DNA of 64,000 nucleotides from contig NZ_CP012938.1 of NCBI RefSeq assembly GCF_001314995.1, positions 1 to 64,000 of the forward strand, read 5' to 3'. The notes below the pieces were generated by a model. It did not search any database. It saw only the letters and a list, made by a program, of their open reading frames with translations, and was not told the origin of the DNA. The DNA is from Bacteroides ovatus (GTDB lineage Bacteria > Bacteroidota > Bacteroidia > Bacteroidales > Bacteroidaceae). Both the position numbers and the translations under genes were made by a program. This document shows, piece after piece, positions 33,677 to 42,865 of the stretch. The first letter of the stretch is position 1; every line of letters begins with the position of its first letter.

Positions 33677-35944
33677 ATGAAACAAATAGTTCTATGCCTG
33701 ATCGGAATATTATTTGCATCGTTTGTATCTGCACAAAAGATAAATCATCCTTCCCTTTTGTACACCCCTCAACGTATTCAGCAGGTAAAACAACGTATGC
33801 AGAATGAACCGAAATTGCGGGAAGCCTGGGAGGATATTCAGAAAACCGCCGATGAAGCCTTACAAAAGAAAGATTTCAATCGGTTGGATTATTTGTCGTT
33901 GGCCTATCTGATGACGGATAATAAAGAGTATGCAAATATAATCAAAGAGATTCTTTTGAAAGCTGTGGAAGCCGAATCCTGGGGAGATATGGAAATGATG
34001 GCACGTATTCCAGTCTGGCGTTCGCAACTGGGCATGGCGCATAAGAGCTTCCTTTCTGCCATAGGATATGATGCGGCTTATAACATAATGTCTTCTTCGG
34101 AAAGAAAAAAGATTGCTGAAGGATTGAAACGATTGGCTGTAGAGCCAGCCTTGGGCGACTGGCTGTTGGAACCTGCCCGAATCCATTCTTTGAACTCTAT
34201 GGGACACAACTGGTGGACTTCCTGTGTATGCCAGGGTGGAATATTAGCATTAAGCCTGCAGAATGAACTTCCCGAAGTAAAAGATTGGGTGGAGCAACTT
34301 CATGAATCACTTCCCGAATGGTTTGACTTTGCAGGCGATGCCTTGCAACAGAAAGCAAAGAGTTTTGATGAGGCCGGAGGAATGTATGAAAGTCTGAATT
34401 ATGCAAACTTTGGTATTCAGGAAGCTCTATTGTTTCGAATCGCTTGGATAAACACTCATCCGGGACAAAATCCCGGCGATATACCCCAATTAGCAAAACT
34501 TCCGAACTACTTTTCTCAAGTATGCTATCCTCGTACAGGTATGCTGTATAGTTTGAATTTTGGTGATAGTCATAAGAACGTATCAGCAGAATCCAGTATG
34601 ATGTTATTGTATGCTTTGGGACTGAAAGACCCGACTATTCTGTGGTATATAGCCCAAGTAGAGCAAGGACAGCATCGCGATGGATTCTTCCTGAATCGTC
34701 CGATGGGCTTTCTCTATACCCCTGATTTGAGTAAAGCTCCCGTAACTCCCGATTTGAAAACCTCACAGCTATTCTCGGATTTCGGTTGGGCCACCATGCG
34801 TACTTCTTGGGAGAAGGATGCTACGATGCTTGCTGTGAAAAGCGGTCATACGTGGAATCATTCCCATGCGGATGCCAACTCCTTTATTGTATTTCATAAA
34901 GGCGTTGATATTATCAAGGATGGAGGAAACTGCTGGTATCCCAATCCTGCCTATCGCAACTATTTTTTTCAAAGCCAGGCACATAATGTAGTCCTGTTCA
35001 ACGGGGAGGGGCAACCTCGTGAACAACAGTATAGCGGCTCTACTTTGCGAGGAAATCTTTATCATCTCTTGGATGCGGGTAATGTGAAATATGTTTTGGC
35101 CAATGGAACAGGTCCTGTCTCTAATAATTTCAGCCGTAACTTCCGTCATTTCCTGTGGATGGATAATGTGATTTATATGATCGATGATTTGAAGACACAT
35201 AAGGTAGGACAGTTCGAATGGTTATGGCATACCAATGGAACTTATAAGAAATCGGGCATTGACGTGAATGTGATAAACGGAAATTCTTCAGTAGTCATCC
35301 GTCCTTTATATCCCCGCATGCTGGCTAAGTCCGATTTTGTGCACGACTATCCCGAAGATTTATATTGGGAAGAAATAGAAGCTCCTACGGAAGATTTGAA
35401 AGGAACCGAAAAATATTATTCATTCCATTTACCAGCCGAGGTGAACCGTGTGAAAGGACTTACAGCTATTATTCTGAAAGACGCTCCCGATGAAAAAGAC
35501 CTGCCTCAAATGGAAAGACGTGAAGGGCAGGACTGGATAGGGCTTCGTATCCGTCATAAAGGTAAAATTACCGATTTATATATCAACCAACTGGCGGACG
35601 GAAGATTAATGCACAGTAATTCATGGATTATGCCCGACGGCTGGATGACAGATGCTTATATGTTTGCAGTTTCTTACCCAGAAGGTACTGAAGCAAAGAA
35701 CGCTAAGGACTTCTTTATTGCTTATGGAAGTGCATTGAGACGGGGTAATGAAACTTACTTTTCATCATTGGCTAAGCTGTTCGTTATTCAGAAAGCAGAA
35801 GATAAGAAACTTGATCTTTGGATAAACGGACAGCCGAAGATAAATACCACCTTTAGAAGCACAAAGAAGCCTGTGTCTGTAGAAGTGAATGATAAGAAAA
35901 TCCCGGTAGTTTATCAGAAATCACAGATAAAGGTGAAACTGTAA
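33677..35944 (+). CDS. Heparinase II/III-family polysaccharide lyase-like protein
   Basis: 755 residues; signal peptide to about VSAQ (20). An N-terminal (alpha/alpha) toroid (about 25-370) with NSMGHNWWTSCVCQGG and FDEAGGMYESLNYANFG carries the candidate catalytic His/Tyr. A central/C-terminal beta-sandwich has HTWNHSHADANSF (His395, His397), the hallmark of heparinase II/III proteins. The family cleaves uronic-acid polysaccharides by beta-elimination, including heparin, alginate oligomers and others; the substrate is not given by sequence. Final gene of the module A enzyme string; its product would feed uronate to uxuA. Confidence 0.85.
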   Translation: MKQIVLCLIGILFASFVSAQKINHPSLLYTPQRIQQVKQRMQNEPKLREAWEDIQKTADEALQKKDFNRLDYLSLAYLMTDNKEYANIIKEILLKAVEAESWGDMEMMARIPVWRSQLGMAHKSFLSAIGYDAAYNIMSSSERKKIAEGLKRLAVEPALGDWLLEPARIHSLNSMGHNWWTSCVCQGGILALSLQNELPEVKDWVEQLHESLPEWFDFAGDALQQKAKSFDEAGGMYESLNYANFGIQEALLFRIAWINTHPGQNPGDIPQLAKLPNYFSQVCYPRTGMLYSLNFGDSHKNVSAESSMMLLYALGLKDPTILWYIAQVEQGQHRDGFFLNRPMGFLYTPDLSKAPVTPDLKTSQLFSDFGWATMRTSWEKDATMLAVKSGHTWNHSHADANSFIVFHKGVDIIKDGGNCWYPNPAYRNYFFQSQAHNVVLFNGEGQPREQQYSGSTLRGNLYHLLDAGNVKYVLANGTGPVSNNFSRNFRHFLWMDNVIYMIDDLKTHKVGQFEWLWHTNGTYKKSGIDVNVINGNSSVVIRPLYPRMLAKSDFVHDYPEDLYWEEIEAPTEDLKGTEKYYSFHLPAEVNRVKGLTAIILKDAPDEKDLPQMERREGQDWIGLRIRHKGKITDLYINQLADGRLMHSNSWIMPDGWMTDAYMFAVSYPEGTEAKNAKDFFIAYGSALRRGNETYFSSLAKLFVIQKAEDKKLDLWINGQPKINTTFRSTKKPVSVEVNDKKIPVVYQKSQIKVKL

Positions 35945-35959
35945 ATTATGTATATCCAG

Positions 35960-35977
35960 GATAGATTCTATCTTTTT
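35960..35977 (+). terminator. Short hairpin with T-run after heparinase-like gene
   Basis: GATAG-ATT-CTATC followed by TTTTT, 15 nt after the stop. The stem is only 5 bp, so it is a weak candidate. Confidence 0.35.
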
Positions 35978-36003
35978 AAAGAGAGTAAGTTCCTTGTTTT
36001 TTG

Positions 36004-36046
36004 TGCAAACCTATATAAAATCCGAGATATTTTATGTAGGTTTGCA
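36004..36046. promoter_or_regulatory. 18-bp inverted repeat overlapping the -7 box of regulator B
   Basis: TGCAAACCTATATAAAAT (36004-36021) matches the reverse complement of 36029-36046 with one mismatch, around a 7-nt loop. The right arm contains TAGGTTTG (36037-36044), a TAnnTTTG -7 box 28 nt before the regulator start. It may be an autoregulatory operator or a 5' stem-loop. Confidence 0.6.
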
Positions 36047-36071
36047 TTGTTTCATTAAATATGAATCCTCT

Positions 36072-38849
36072 ATGCATAATCTAATACGACATATAGTAAA
36101 GGCTTTGACTACTCTTTGTCTGCTACTCATAAATATACCTATTTATCCGATTTCTTACTCTTTCCGCAGCATTTCCGAAACAGACGGACTTTCCGACCTG
36201 ATGGTCAGTTCTTTTTATAAAGATTCATTAGGCTATATTTGGATTGGCACGGCAAGTTCTGTTGAACGTTTTGACGGAGTCCATTTGAAACATTATCCCA
36301 TATTAGGGAATAATGAAAAACTAAAATGGGTGAATGTAATAACAGAGACGACTGGTAATAGGATATGGATAGGGAATGATATGGGATTGTGGACGGTTCA
36401 TAAGGAAACAGAAAAACTGGAACCCTTTAGTCCGGAGACTATTAATTGTGGTGTTCGTGCCCTTTTACCAACTCGGGATGGAGGATTGTATATAGGTAGT
36501 GAAAAAGGATTATTTATCTATCGAAATAATCAATTGGAGCGACTGGCAGTAAGTTCCGACATCTTATCGGCAGAAAATTTCATCGTTGCATTGAATTTGG
36601 ATGAAAATGGAGCTTTATGGATTCTTACCAAAGGTGGATTACATTCCATGAATATTTCAAACCGGAAAATAACCTCTTATCCATACAAGCAGGGATTCTC
36701 CTATAGAAATATGACACGTATCGGCAAAAAGCTTTATTTAGGAACAATGGATCATGGGTTGCTATGTTTTGATATCTCGACGGGTGAATTTAAAGAAAAT
36801 ATTATTGACTTGGGTTGTAATGTTATCATGTCTCTCTCCAGTGATGAAAAGAATTTGTTGTATATAGGCACTGATGGAAACGGGGTACATTTTGTTTCTG
36901 CGAATAATATGAAGATTGTTCGTTCCTTTTGTTACGAATCGGGAAATAAACAGGCGATCCGTTCCAATTCTGTCTATGCATTATTGGTTGATAGGGAAGG
37001 AGTGATTTGGATTGGTTTTTATCAGTTAGGCTTGGATTATACACTATATCAGAGCGGGTTATTTTCTACCTATGCCTATCTTCCTTATTTCGACTCAAAA
37101 GAGATGCCTGTTCGTGCAATAGCTGTTTCGAAAGACGAGAAACTGATAGGTTCGCGCAATGGACTTTTCTATATAGATGAAAAGAAACAGCGGTTTAAAA
37201 GTTTTAAGGTTCCCGAATTACGTTCCAATATGATTTTGTGTATTTATGCTTTTGAAGGAAAGTATTACATAGGTACTTATGGTGGCGGTATATATATCCT
37301 CAATCCTTCCACGTTGACTTTATCTGATTTTGAAACAGCAGACTTAAAATCAACTCCATTCCTGAAAGGACATGTGTTTTGCATAAAATCGGATGATGAA
37401 GGAAGTTTGTGGATGGCGACGTCTATGGGACTTTACTGTTATAGAGATGGAAAGCAAATCCGGCATTATACTACTGAAAATTCGAAATTACCGGGAGAGA
37501 ATGTCTATGATATATGTTTTGATTCCACTCGTAAAGGATGGATTTGTACAGAGAACGGTTTATGCATTTGGGATCCATCAACCAATAGTTTGAAGTCGGA
37601 TATGTTTCCTGAAGGGTTTATTCATAAAGATAAAATCCGGACAGTATACGAAGATTCTAATCATGAGCTTTATTTCCTTCCGGATAAAGGTGCAATTTTT
37701 ATATCTGATTTGTCGATGAATCATTTTCGGAGAATGCAGTCGGGCACTCCTTTGGATGGAAAGGATGCAATGTTTATTATAGAAGATCATGAAGGTTGGT
37801 TGTGGATTGGTACTAATTTGGGCTTATATCGTTATGATAAGAAAGGTAATTTTATTCCCTATAATTTCGTAGATGGCTTGCCCAGTTCTATATTTATTAC
37901 TTGTTTCCCTGTGATAGATGAAGAGGGTACGATGTGGTTCGGCAATTCGAAAGGTATGATTTATCTGACCTCGGAACAAAATGGCAGAAAAGCAAAATGG
38001 CATTATCCGGTTGCTATTACCGATGTATTAGTGAATGGAAAGCAATCGGTTTATGCTAAGATGAGTAGAGAAAATAACGTGTATAAAATAAAATTGGAAG
38101 CAGATCAGCGTAATTTGACAATCCGTTTCTCTGGGTTCACTTATTCGGAGCCTGCATATATGTCTTATAAATGTAAGATGGAAGGAATAGATAGCGACTG
38201 GCAATTATTGAGTGGACAATCTGAAATAACGTATTATGACTTATTATCCGGCAATTATCAGTTTAGAATTCATCGGGTGGATGATCCGGAGTCGGAAATT
38301 TGCCTGATGGTGACTATTGCTCCTCGTTTCAATGCTGTTATGTGGAGTGTGACTGTTTTAGTGATATTGATAATAACCTTGGCTTATATATATTATCGCC
38401 GGAGAATGAAACGAAACAACCTAATTCAGTCGAAGGAAAAACAGCAACCGGTAATAGAAGAAAAATATAGAAAGAGTAATGTGACTGAAGAAGAATGTAG
38501 GCGCTTGGCTGGCGAACTGGAACTTCTGATGCAAAGGGATCGACTATATGTTAATCCCAATCTGAAAATAGCAGACTTGGCTGCAATATTGAATGTTTCC
38601 ACTTATACATTATCCTATTTATTCAATCAATATTTGGATAAAAACTATTATGACTATTTGAATGACTATCGCATAGAGGAGTTTAAGCGTTTGGTTGATA
38701 AAGATGAATATTCTAAATATACGTTGACAGCTTTAGCCGAACTATGTGGTTTTAGTTCGCGTACTTCCTTCTTTCGTTATTTTAAAAAGGTTATTGGAAT
38801 TACTCCGAATGAATATATTCGAAGTATCGGAAAGACCAATGAAGAATAA
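36072..38849 (+). CDS. Module B membrane-tethered regulator: beta-propeller, Y_Y_Y, TM, AraC HTH
   Basis: 925 residues from ATG 36072, chosen over an upstream opening because the signal segment HNLIRHIVKALTTLCLLL then sits at the N-terminus and the -7 box lies ahead of it. Propeller repeats with WIGT/LYIGS motifs run to about 670; Y_Y_Y about 680-745 (SYKCKMEGIDSDWQ); TM about 753-778; AraC double HTH about 816-918 with TLSYLFNQYL and LAELCGFSSRTSFFRYFKK. No kinase or receiver domain. Its recognition helices nearly match those of regulator C, as do the two operators. Expected to bind the inverted repeat at 38901 and activate the sigma gene. Confidence 0.88.
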   Translation: MHNLIRHIVKALTTLCLLLINIPIYPISYSFRSISETDGLSDLMVSSFYKDSLGYIWIGTASSVERFDGVHLKHYPILGNNEKLKWVNVITETTGNRIWIGNDMGLWTVHKETEKLEPFSPETINCGVRALLPTRDGGLYIGSEKGLFIYRNNQLERLAVSSDILSAENFIVALNLDENGALWILTKGGLHSMNISNRKITSYPYKQGFSYRNMTRIGKKLYLGTMDHGLLCFDISTGEFKENIIDLGCNVIMSLSSDEKNLLYIGTDGNGVHFVSANNMKIVRSFCYESGNKQAIRSNSVYALLVDREGVIWIGFYQLGLDYTLYQSGLFSTYAYLPYFDSKEMPVRAIAVSKDEKLIGSRNGLFYIDEKKQRFKSFKVPELRSNMILCIYAFEGKYYIGTYGGGIYILNPSTLTLSDFETADLKSTPFLKGHVFCIKSDDEGSLWMATSMGLYCYRDGKQIRHYTTENSKLPGENVYDICFDSTRKGWICTENGLCIWDPSTNSLKSDMFPEGFIHKDKIRTVYEDSNHELYFLPDKGAIFISDLSMNHFRRMQSGTPLDGKDAMFIIEDHEGWLWIGTNLGLYRYDKKGNFIPYNFVDGLPSSIFITCFPVIDEEGTMWFGNSKGMIYLTSEQNGRKAKWHYPVAITDVLVNGKQSVYAKMSRENNVYKIKLEADQRNLTIRFSGFTYSEPAYMSYKCKMEGIDSDWQLLSGQSEITYYDLLSGNYQFRIHRVDDPESEICLMVTIAPRFNAVMWSVTVLVILIITLAYIYYRRRMKRNNLIQSKEKQQPVIEEKYRKSNVTEEECRRLAGELELLMQRDRLYVNPNLKIADLAAILNVSTYTLSYLFNQYLDKNYYDYLNDYRIEEFKRLVDKDEYSKYTLTALAELCGFSSRTSFFRYFKKVIGITPNEYIRSIGKTNEE

Positions 38850-38900
38850 TATACTTATGTACCTTTCATTTTAAACTTTAGATTGATAAATACCTCTTTA

Positions 38901-38926
38901 GAGTCTCAAATAATAAATTGAGACTC
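38901..38926. promoter_or_regulatory. Module B operator (GAGTCTCA-N10-TGAGACTC)
   Basis: A perfect 8-bp inverted repeat with an A/T spacer of 10. It matches the module C operator at 23 of 26 positions and sits 155 nt before the sigma start codon, the same distance as in C. Confidence 0.75.
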
Positions 38927-39042
38927 TATGAAATTGAGAGTTAACTGTCTGATAATTAGAATGTGTGTTGATCGCTTGCTCTCCGCCAATAGGACGGAAT
39001 TTATCTCTTTCTTTTTGAATATCCGTTTTCATATTTACCTTC

Positions 39043-39050
39043 TATATTTG
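39043..39050 (+). promoter_or_regulatory. -7 box of module B sigma gene (TATATTTG)
   Basis: Matches TAnnTTTG, with CTATATTTGC shared with module C. No TTTG lies at the expected -33 position, which suggests an activator-dependent promoter. The start codon is 30 nt downstream. Confidence 0.55.
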
Positions 39051-39080
39051 CCAACGTAATGATAAACAAAAATCTAAGCA

Positions 39081-39596
39081 ATGGAAAATATAGATATGTC
39101 ATCCGTACAGTTGATTACTGATTCTTATCAGAATTATCATCGTTCCGTTTACTTGTATATCTTATATAAGATAGGAAAAGATGAAGACGCGAAAGATCTG
39201 GCTCAAGATGTATTTTTACGTTTGATGGATTATAAGCAAATGTTGCGACCGGAAACAATAAAGTACTTTATTTTCTCTATTTGCCGGAATTTGGTTATTG
39301 ATTATTTGCGTCGTCATTATAAAATGCAGGAAATTACATCCTATTTTTTAGATCAGCTTCCTACCTTTATTAATGAGGTAGAGAGCCAGATAATCGCTAA
39401 TGATTTATCTGTGTGTGAGCAGAAGAGAGTTCTCCGGCTGCCTGCGCAACGAAGAAAGATTTATGTAATGAGTCGCTTCAAGCATATATCGTCAGCGGAT
39501 ATTTCCGCTTGTCTCGGATTATCTGTCCGTACTGTAGAAAATCATTTGTTTATCAGTCGGAAAGAAATCCGTGAATATATCCAACAGTGTATCTAA
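39081..39596 (+). CDS. ECF-type RNA polymerase sigma factor, module B
   Basis: 171 residues; region 2 with AKDLAQDVFLRLMDYKQ and VIDYLRRHYKM, region 4 with LPAQRRKIYVMSRFKHISSA and ADISACLGLSVRTVENHLF. It starts MENIDM, like METEDM in module A. No anti-sigma gene or small exported partner is adjacent. susC begins 44 nt downstream, so the sigma gene probably heads the operon and drives or boosts it. Closely related to the other two sigma factors here. Confidence 0.9.
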   Translation: MENIDMSSVQLITDSYQNYHRSVYLYILYKIGKDEDAKDLAQDVFLRLMDYKQMLRPETIKYFIFSICRNLVIDYLRRHYKMQEITSYFLDQLPTFINEVESQIIANDLSVCEQKRVLRLPAQRRKIYVMSRFKHISSADISACLGLSVRTVENHLFISRKEIREYIQQCI

Positions 39597-39640
39597 TATT
39601 AGAATAAATAGTATAAATGTTAGTTTTAAATTTTATGTAT

Positions 39641-42600
39641 ATGAAAAAAAGTCTCTTCAGATTTTCATCGAGAAGGATTCTATTCTCCACGGTGATAGCC
39701 TCTGCTCTTATAGCAGGTGGCTCGCAGGCTGTCTTTGCAGATGCCGGGGAAGTGCAAGTCGTATTGCAGACTGGTACAATTAAAGGTAAAATCGTGGATT
39801 CCAATGGCGAGCCCGTTATCGGTGCTAATGTTATGGTAAAAGGCACCACCAATGGCTGTATGACTGACATTGACGGAAACTTCTCATTGAAAGATGCCAA
39901 AGGAACTTTGGTTATCTCATATATCGGTTACAAAACGGAAGAAGTTCAAGTGAAAGGCCATGAAACCAGTTTGAAGATTGTATTGAAAGAAGACTCTGAA
40001 CTACTCCTGGAAGTTGTAGTGGTGGGATACGGCAGTATGAAGAAAGAGTCGTTGACAGGCTCGGTAACAGTGGTCGACCAAAAACTTTTTAAAGACAAAG
40101 GTACGGTATCCAATCCGCTTTCGGCCATGCAAGGTCAGGTGCCGGGTTTACGCATCACCCGCTCGTCGGCTGCTCCCGGTGAAGAGGGATGGGGTGTCTC
40201 AATCCGTGGTTCTGTATCGAAGAACAAGGTAGAACCTCTCTTGATTATTGACGGTGTACCTGCCAGTGGTGTGAGTGAGATAGCTCAACTCAATGCCGAT
40301 GACATCGAAACCATTAACTTCCTGAAAGATGCTTCGGCTGCCATTTATGGTGCAAAAGCGGCAGGTGGTGTGATTTTGGTAACTACCAAACGTCCCGATG
40401 CCGGCAGAACCAAGGTGGAATATAGTGGTTCGGTTACACGTAAAATTGTGGGTTTGCAGCCCCGCATGATGAGTATGGACGAATGGACGGATGGTGTGCT
40501 CCAAGCCCGCTTGAATGACGGCTATGGCGAAGACGACAACTGGGTGCGCTATGCCCGTTTGGCTAAAGCGATGAAGGGGAGTTGGATTAATCTGCATGGT
40601 GGAAATAATCCCGATGAAGATCCCATTCCGGGAGGATTCCGCGGTGTGGCCGACTTTGTGTTTCATGATATGAACTGGACTGATGTGCTGTGGGGGAACG
40701 CTACTTCTACCCAACATAACCTCAGCATAAGCGGAGGTTCGGAGAAATCGACCTACCGGCTCTCGCTTGGTTATTTGAATGACCAAGGGACGCTGCAATG
40801 GGGGAACAACTCGAACGAACGCTATAACGTACGTTTATTCAACAGCTTCAAGATAAACGACCGTATCAGCTTGGAAAGCAATATGTCAGCCAGTCGTCAG
40901 CATCAGGTGGCTCCTACACAGATTGGTAGTATATTAGGCAGTAGCATACCGCAGCCAGGGTTACCGGTTTCGACCATCGATGGCAAACCGTATGCGTGGG
41001 GAGGCATTCATACTCCCAACTGGTCGGCCGAGTTGGGAGGTGACAACAAACTTGTAGTGACCACTATGAATGTGAACGAGATTTTGAAAGTGAACATATT
41101 GGATGGCCTTGATTTTCAAGGTACTTTGGGGTACTCAACGAACAATGCGGCCCGTGACGAACAGTATCTTTCAATTGATTGGTATCAATACGATGGCACA
41201 CCGATTCAAAACGAGAACTCTCCCTATCCTGCAAAAGAAAAATCATCGTATACTAAAAGCTCTGCACGTACCGATAATTACACGGCATCAGCTTTTCTCA
41301 CTTATAAGAAATTATTTGATGAGGCTCACGACATATCGCTTATGGGAGGTGTGCAATATGACTATGCCGCTTACGATTATAGCGGTACCAAAGCAATGGA
41401 CGTGGAAGCGGCAATCGAATCGCTTAACGGTAAAGGACAAATCTACATAGACAAGGTAGACCGTTGGGAGGAAGCTATTCTCTCTTATTTCGGTCGCTTG
41501 AATTACAACTATAAGTCAAGATATATGGTAGAAGTGAATGCTCGCTACGACGGCTCTTCGAAATTCTTGCCCAAGAATCGCTGGAACTTCTTCTGGGGCG
41601 CATCAGCCGGATGGCGTATCACTGAAGAGAAATTCATGGAGAACTTGCGTGACTATGTGAATGAACTGAAACTACGTGCCTCATATGGTGAGGTAGGTAA
41701 CCAAAATGGTATCGGACGCTATGACGGCATCCAACTTTACAACTACAAATCGAACAGCGGTGCTTTGTTGGGCAACTCGAAAGGAACCTATGTGGAATCT
41801 GCCGGACTGGTGAGCACTGTGCGTACTTGGGAACGTATTTACAACTATAACTTGGGTATTGACTTCGGATTCTTCAACAATCGCTTTACGGGTACGTTCG
41901 AGATCTTTAAAAAGAAAAACGATAATATGTTGGTTTCGCGTCTGCATCCCGGTGTTCTGGGCGGAACTGCTCCCAGTACGAATAGTGGTAAGTTTGAAGC
42001 CAATGGTTACGATGTTAGTTTGACTTGGCATGATAAGATAGGCAGTTTCAACTACCATGTTGGCGGTACGTTAACCTATATGACCAATAAACTCGTTGAT
42101 GGAGGTAACATCGTGGTGAGCGCAGGTTATAACGAAGCTGTGAATGGCTATCCGCTCAATTCGGTATTTGGCTACCGCTATGTGGGCAAGGTACAAAACC
42201 AAGACCAACTGGACTATTACGTGGACAAATATGTGGGCAGCAACTCTATCGCCCTGCCTGCCAACTTGCGTTTGGGCGACCACATGTATGAAGATGTGAA
42301 CAAAGACGGTAAACTGACACAAGATGACCTTGTATTTCTCGGTTCCGACGACCCCAAATATTCGTTCTCGTTTAATTTCGGATGCGAGTGGAAAGGATTC
42401 GATTTCAATACCGTATTCCAAGGTGTGGGCAAGCGTACCATCTATCGTGAAATCGACTCTTGGAAAGTGCCTTTCAAGGCTATTTGGCTGAACACTACCA
42501 ACCAGTCGGTGGGTAATGTATGGAGTCCTGAAACTCCCAATAACCATTTTCCTACTTATTCAAACAGTAATGACATCAATAATTACAACTACATTCCCTC

Positions 42601-42850
42601 TACCTGGTCGGCCGATAACGGAGCTTACCTGCGTCTCAAAGAGATTGTACTTGGTTACACATTGCCAAAGGCATGGATGAATAAGAGCGGTTTCATCAGC
42701 AACTTGCGTATTTATGTATCGGGCGCCGATTTATGGGAAAAATCGTATATCACCGATGGTTGGGATCCCGAAGCCACCCGTAAGGTGGAAAACAAGCAAC
42801 GCTATCCGTTTAACCGCACCGTGACTTTCGGTGTGAATGCCACATTCTAA
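39641..42850 (+). CDS. SusC-like TonB-dependent outer-membrane glycan transporter, module B
   Basis: 1069 residues from ATG 39641, the third of three close Met codons, chosen to match module A (KKSLFRFSSRRILF). Signal to about VFA-DA; regulatory-like domain IKGKIVDSNGEPVIGANV; EVVVVGYG; plug LKDASAAIYGAKAAGGV; barrel to the terminal VNATF. Same length as module A SusC and strongly similar along its length. Codon use is richer in G/C than in the regulator and sigma genes ahead of it. Confidence 0.95.
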   Translation: MKKSLFRFSSRRILFSTVIASALIAGGSQAVFADAGEVQVVLQTGTIKGKIVDSNGEPVIGANVMVKGTTNGCMTDIDGNFSLKDAKGTLVISYIGYKTEEVQVKGHETSLKIVLKEDSELLLEVVVVGYGSMKKESLTGSVTVVDQKLFKDKGTVSNPLSAMQGQVPGLRITRSSAAPGEEGWGVSIRGSVSKNKVEPLLIIDGVPASGVSEIAQLNADDIETINFLKDASAAIYGAKAAGGVILVTTKRPDAGRTKVEYSGSVTRKIVGLQPRMMSMDEWTDGVLQARLNDGYGEDDNWVRYARLAKAMKGSWINLHGGNNPDEDPIPGGFRGVADFVFHDMNWTDVLWGNATSTQHNLSISGGSEKSTYRLSLGYLNDQGTLQWGNNSNERYNVRLFNSFKINDRISLESNMSASRQHQVAPTQIGSILGSSIPQPGLPVSTIDGKPYAWGGIHTPNWSAELGGDNKLVVTTMNVNEILKVNILDGLDFQGTLGYSTNNAARDEQYLSIDWYQYDGTPIQNENSPYPAKEKSSYTKSSARTDNYTASAFLTYKKLFDEAHDISLMGGVQYDYAAYDYSGTKAMDVEAAIESLNGKGQIYIDKVDRWEEAILSYFGRLNYNYKSRYMVEVNARYDGSSKFLPKNRWNFFWGASAGWRITEEKFMENLRDYVNELKLRASYGEVGNQNGIGRYDGIQLYNYKSNSGALLGNSKGTYVESAGLVSTVRTWERIYNYNLGIDFGFFNNRFTGTFEIFKKKNDNMLVSRLHPGVLGGTAPSTNSGKFEANGYDVSLTWHDKIGSFNYHVGGTLTYMTNKLVDGGNIVVSAGYNEAVNGYPLNSVFGYRYVGKVQNQDQLDYYVDKYVGSNSIALPANLRLGDHMYEDVNKDGKLTQDDLVFLGSDDPKYSFSFNFGCEWKGFDFNTVFQGVGKRTIYREIDSWKVPFKAIWLNTTNQSVGNVWSPETPNNHFPTYSNSNDINNYNYIPSTWSADNGAYLRLKEIVLGYTLPKAWMNKSGFISNLRIYVSGADLWEKSYITDGWDPEATRKVENKQRYPFNRTVTFGVNATF

Positions 42851-42865
42851 TTTTTATTCTTAATA

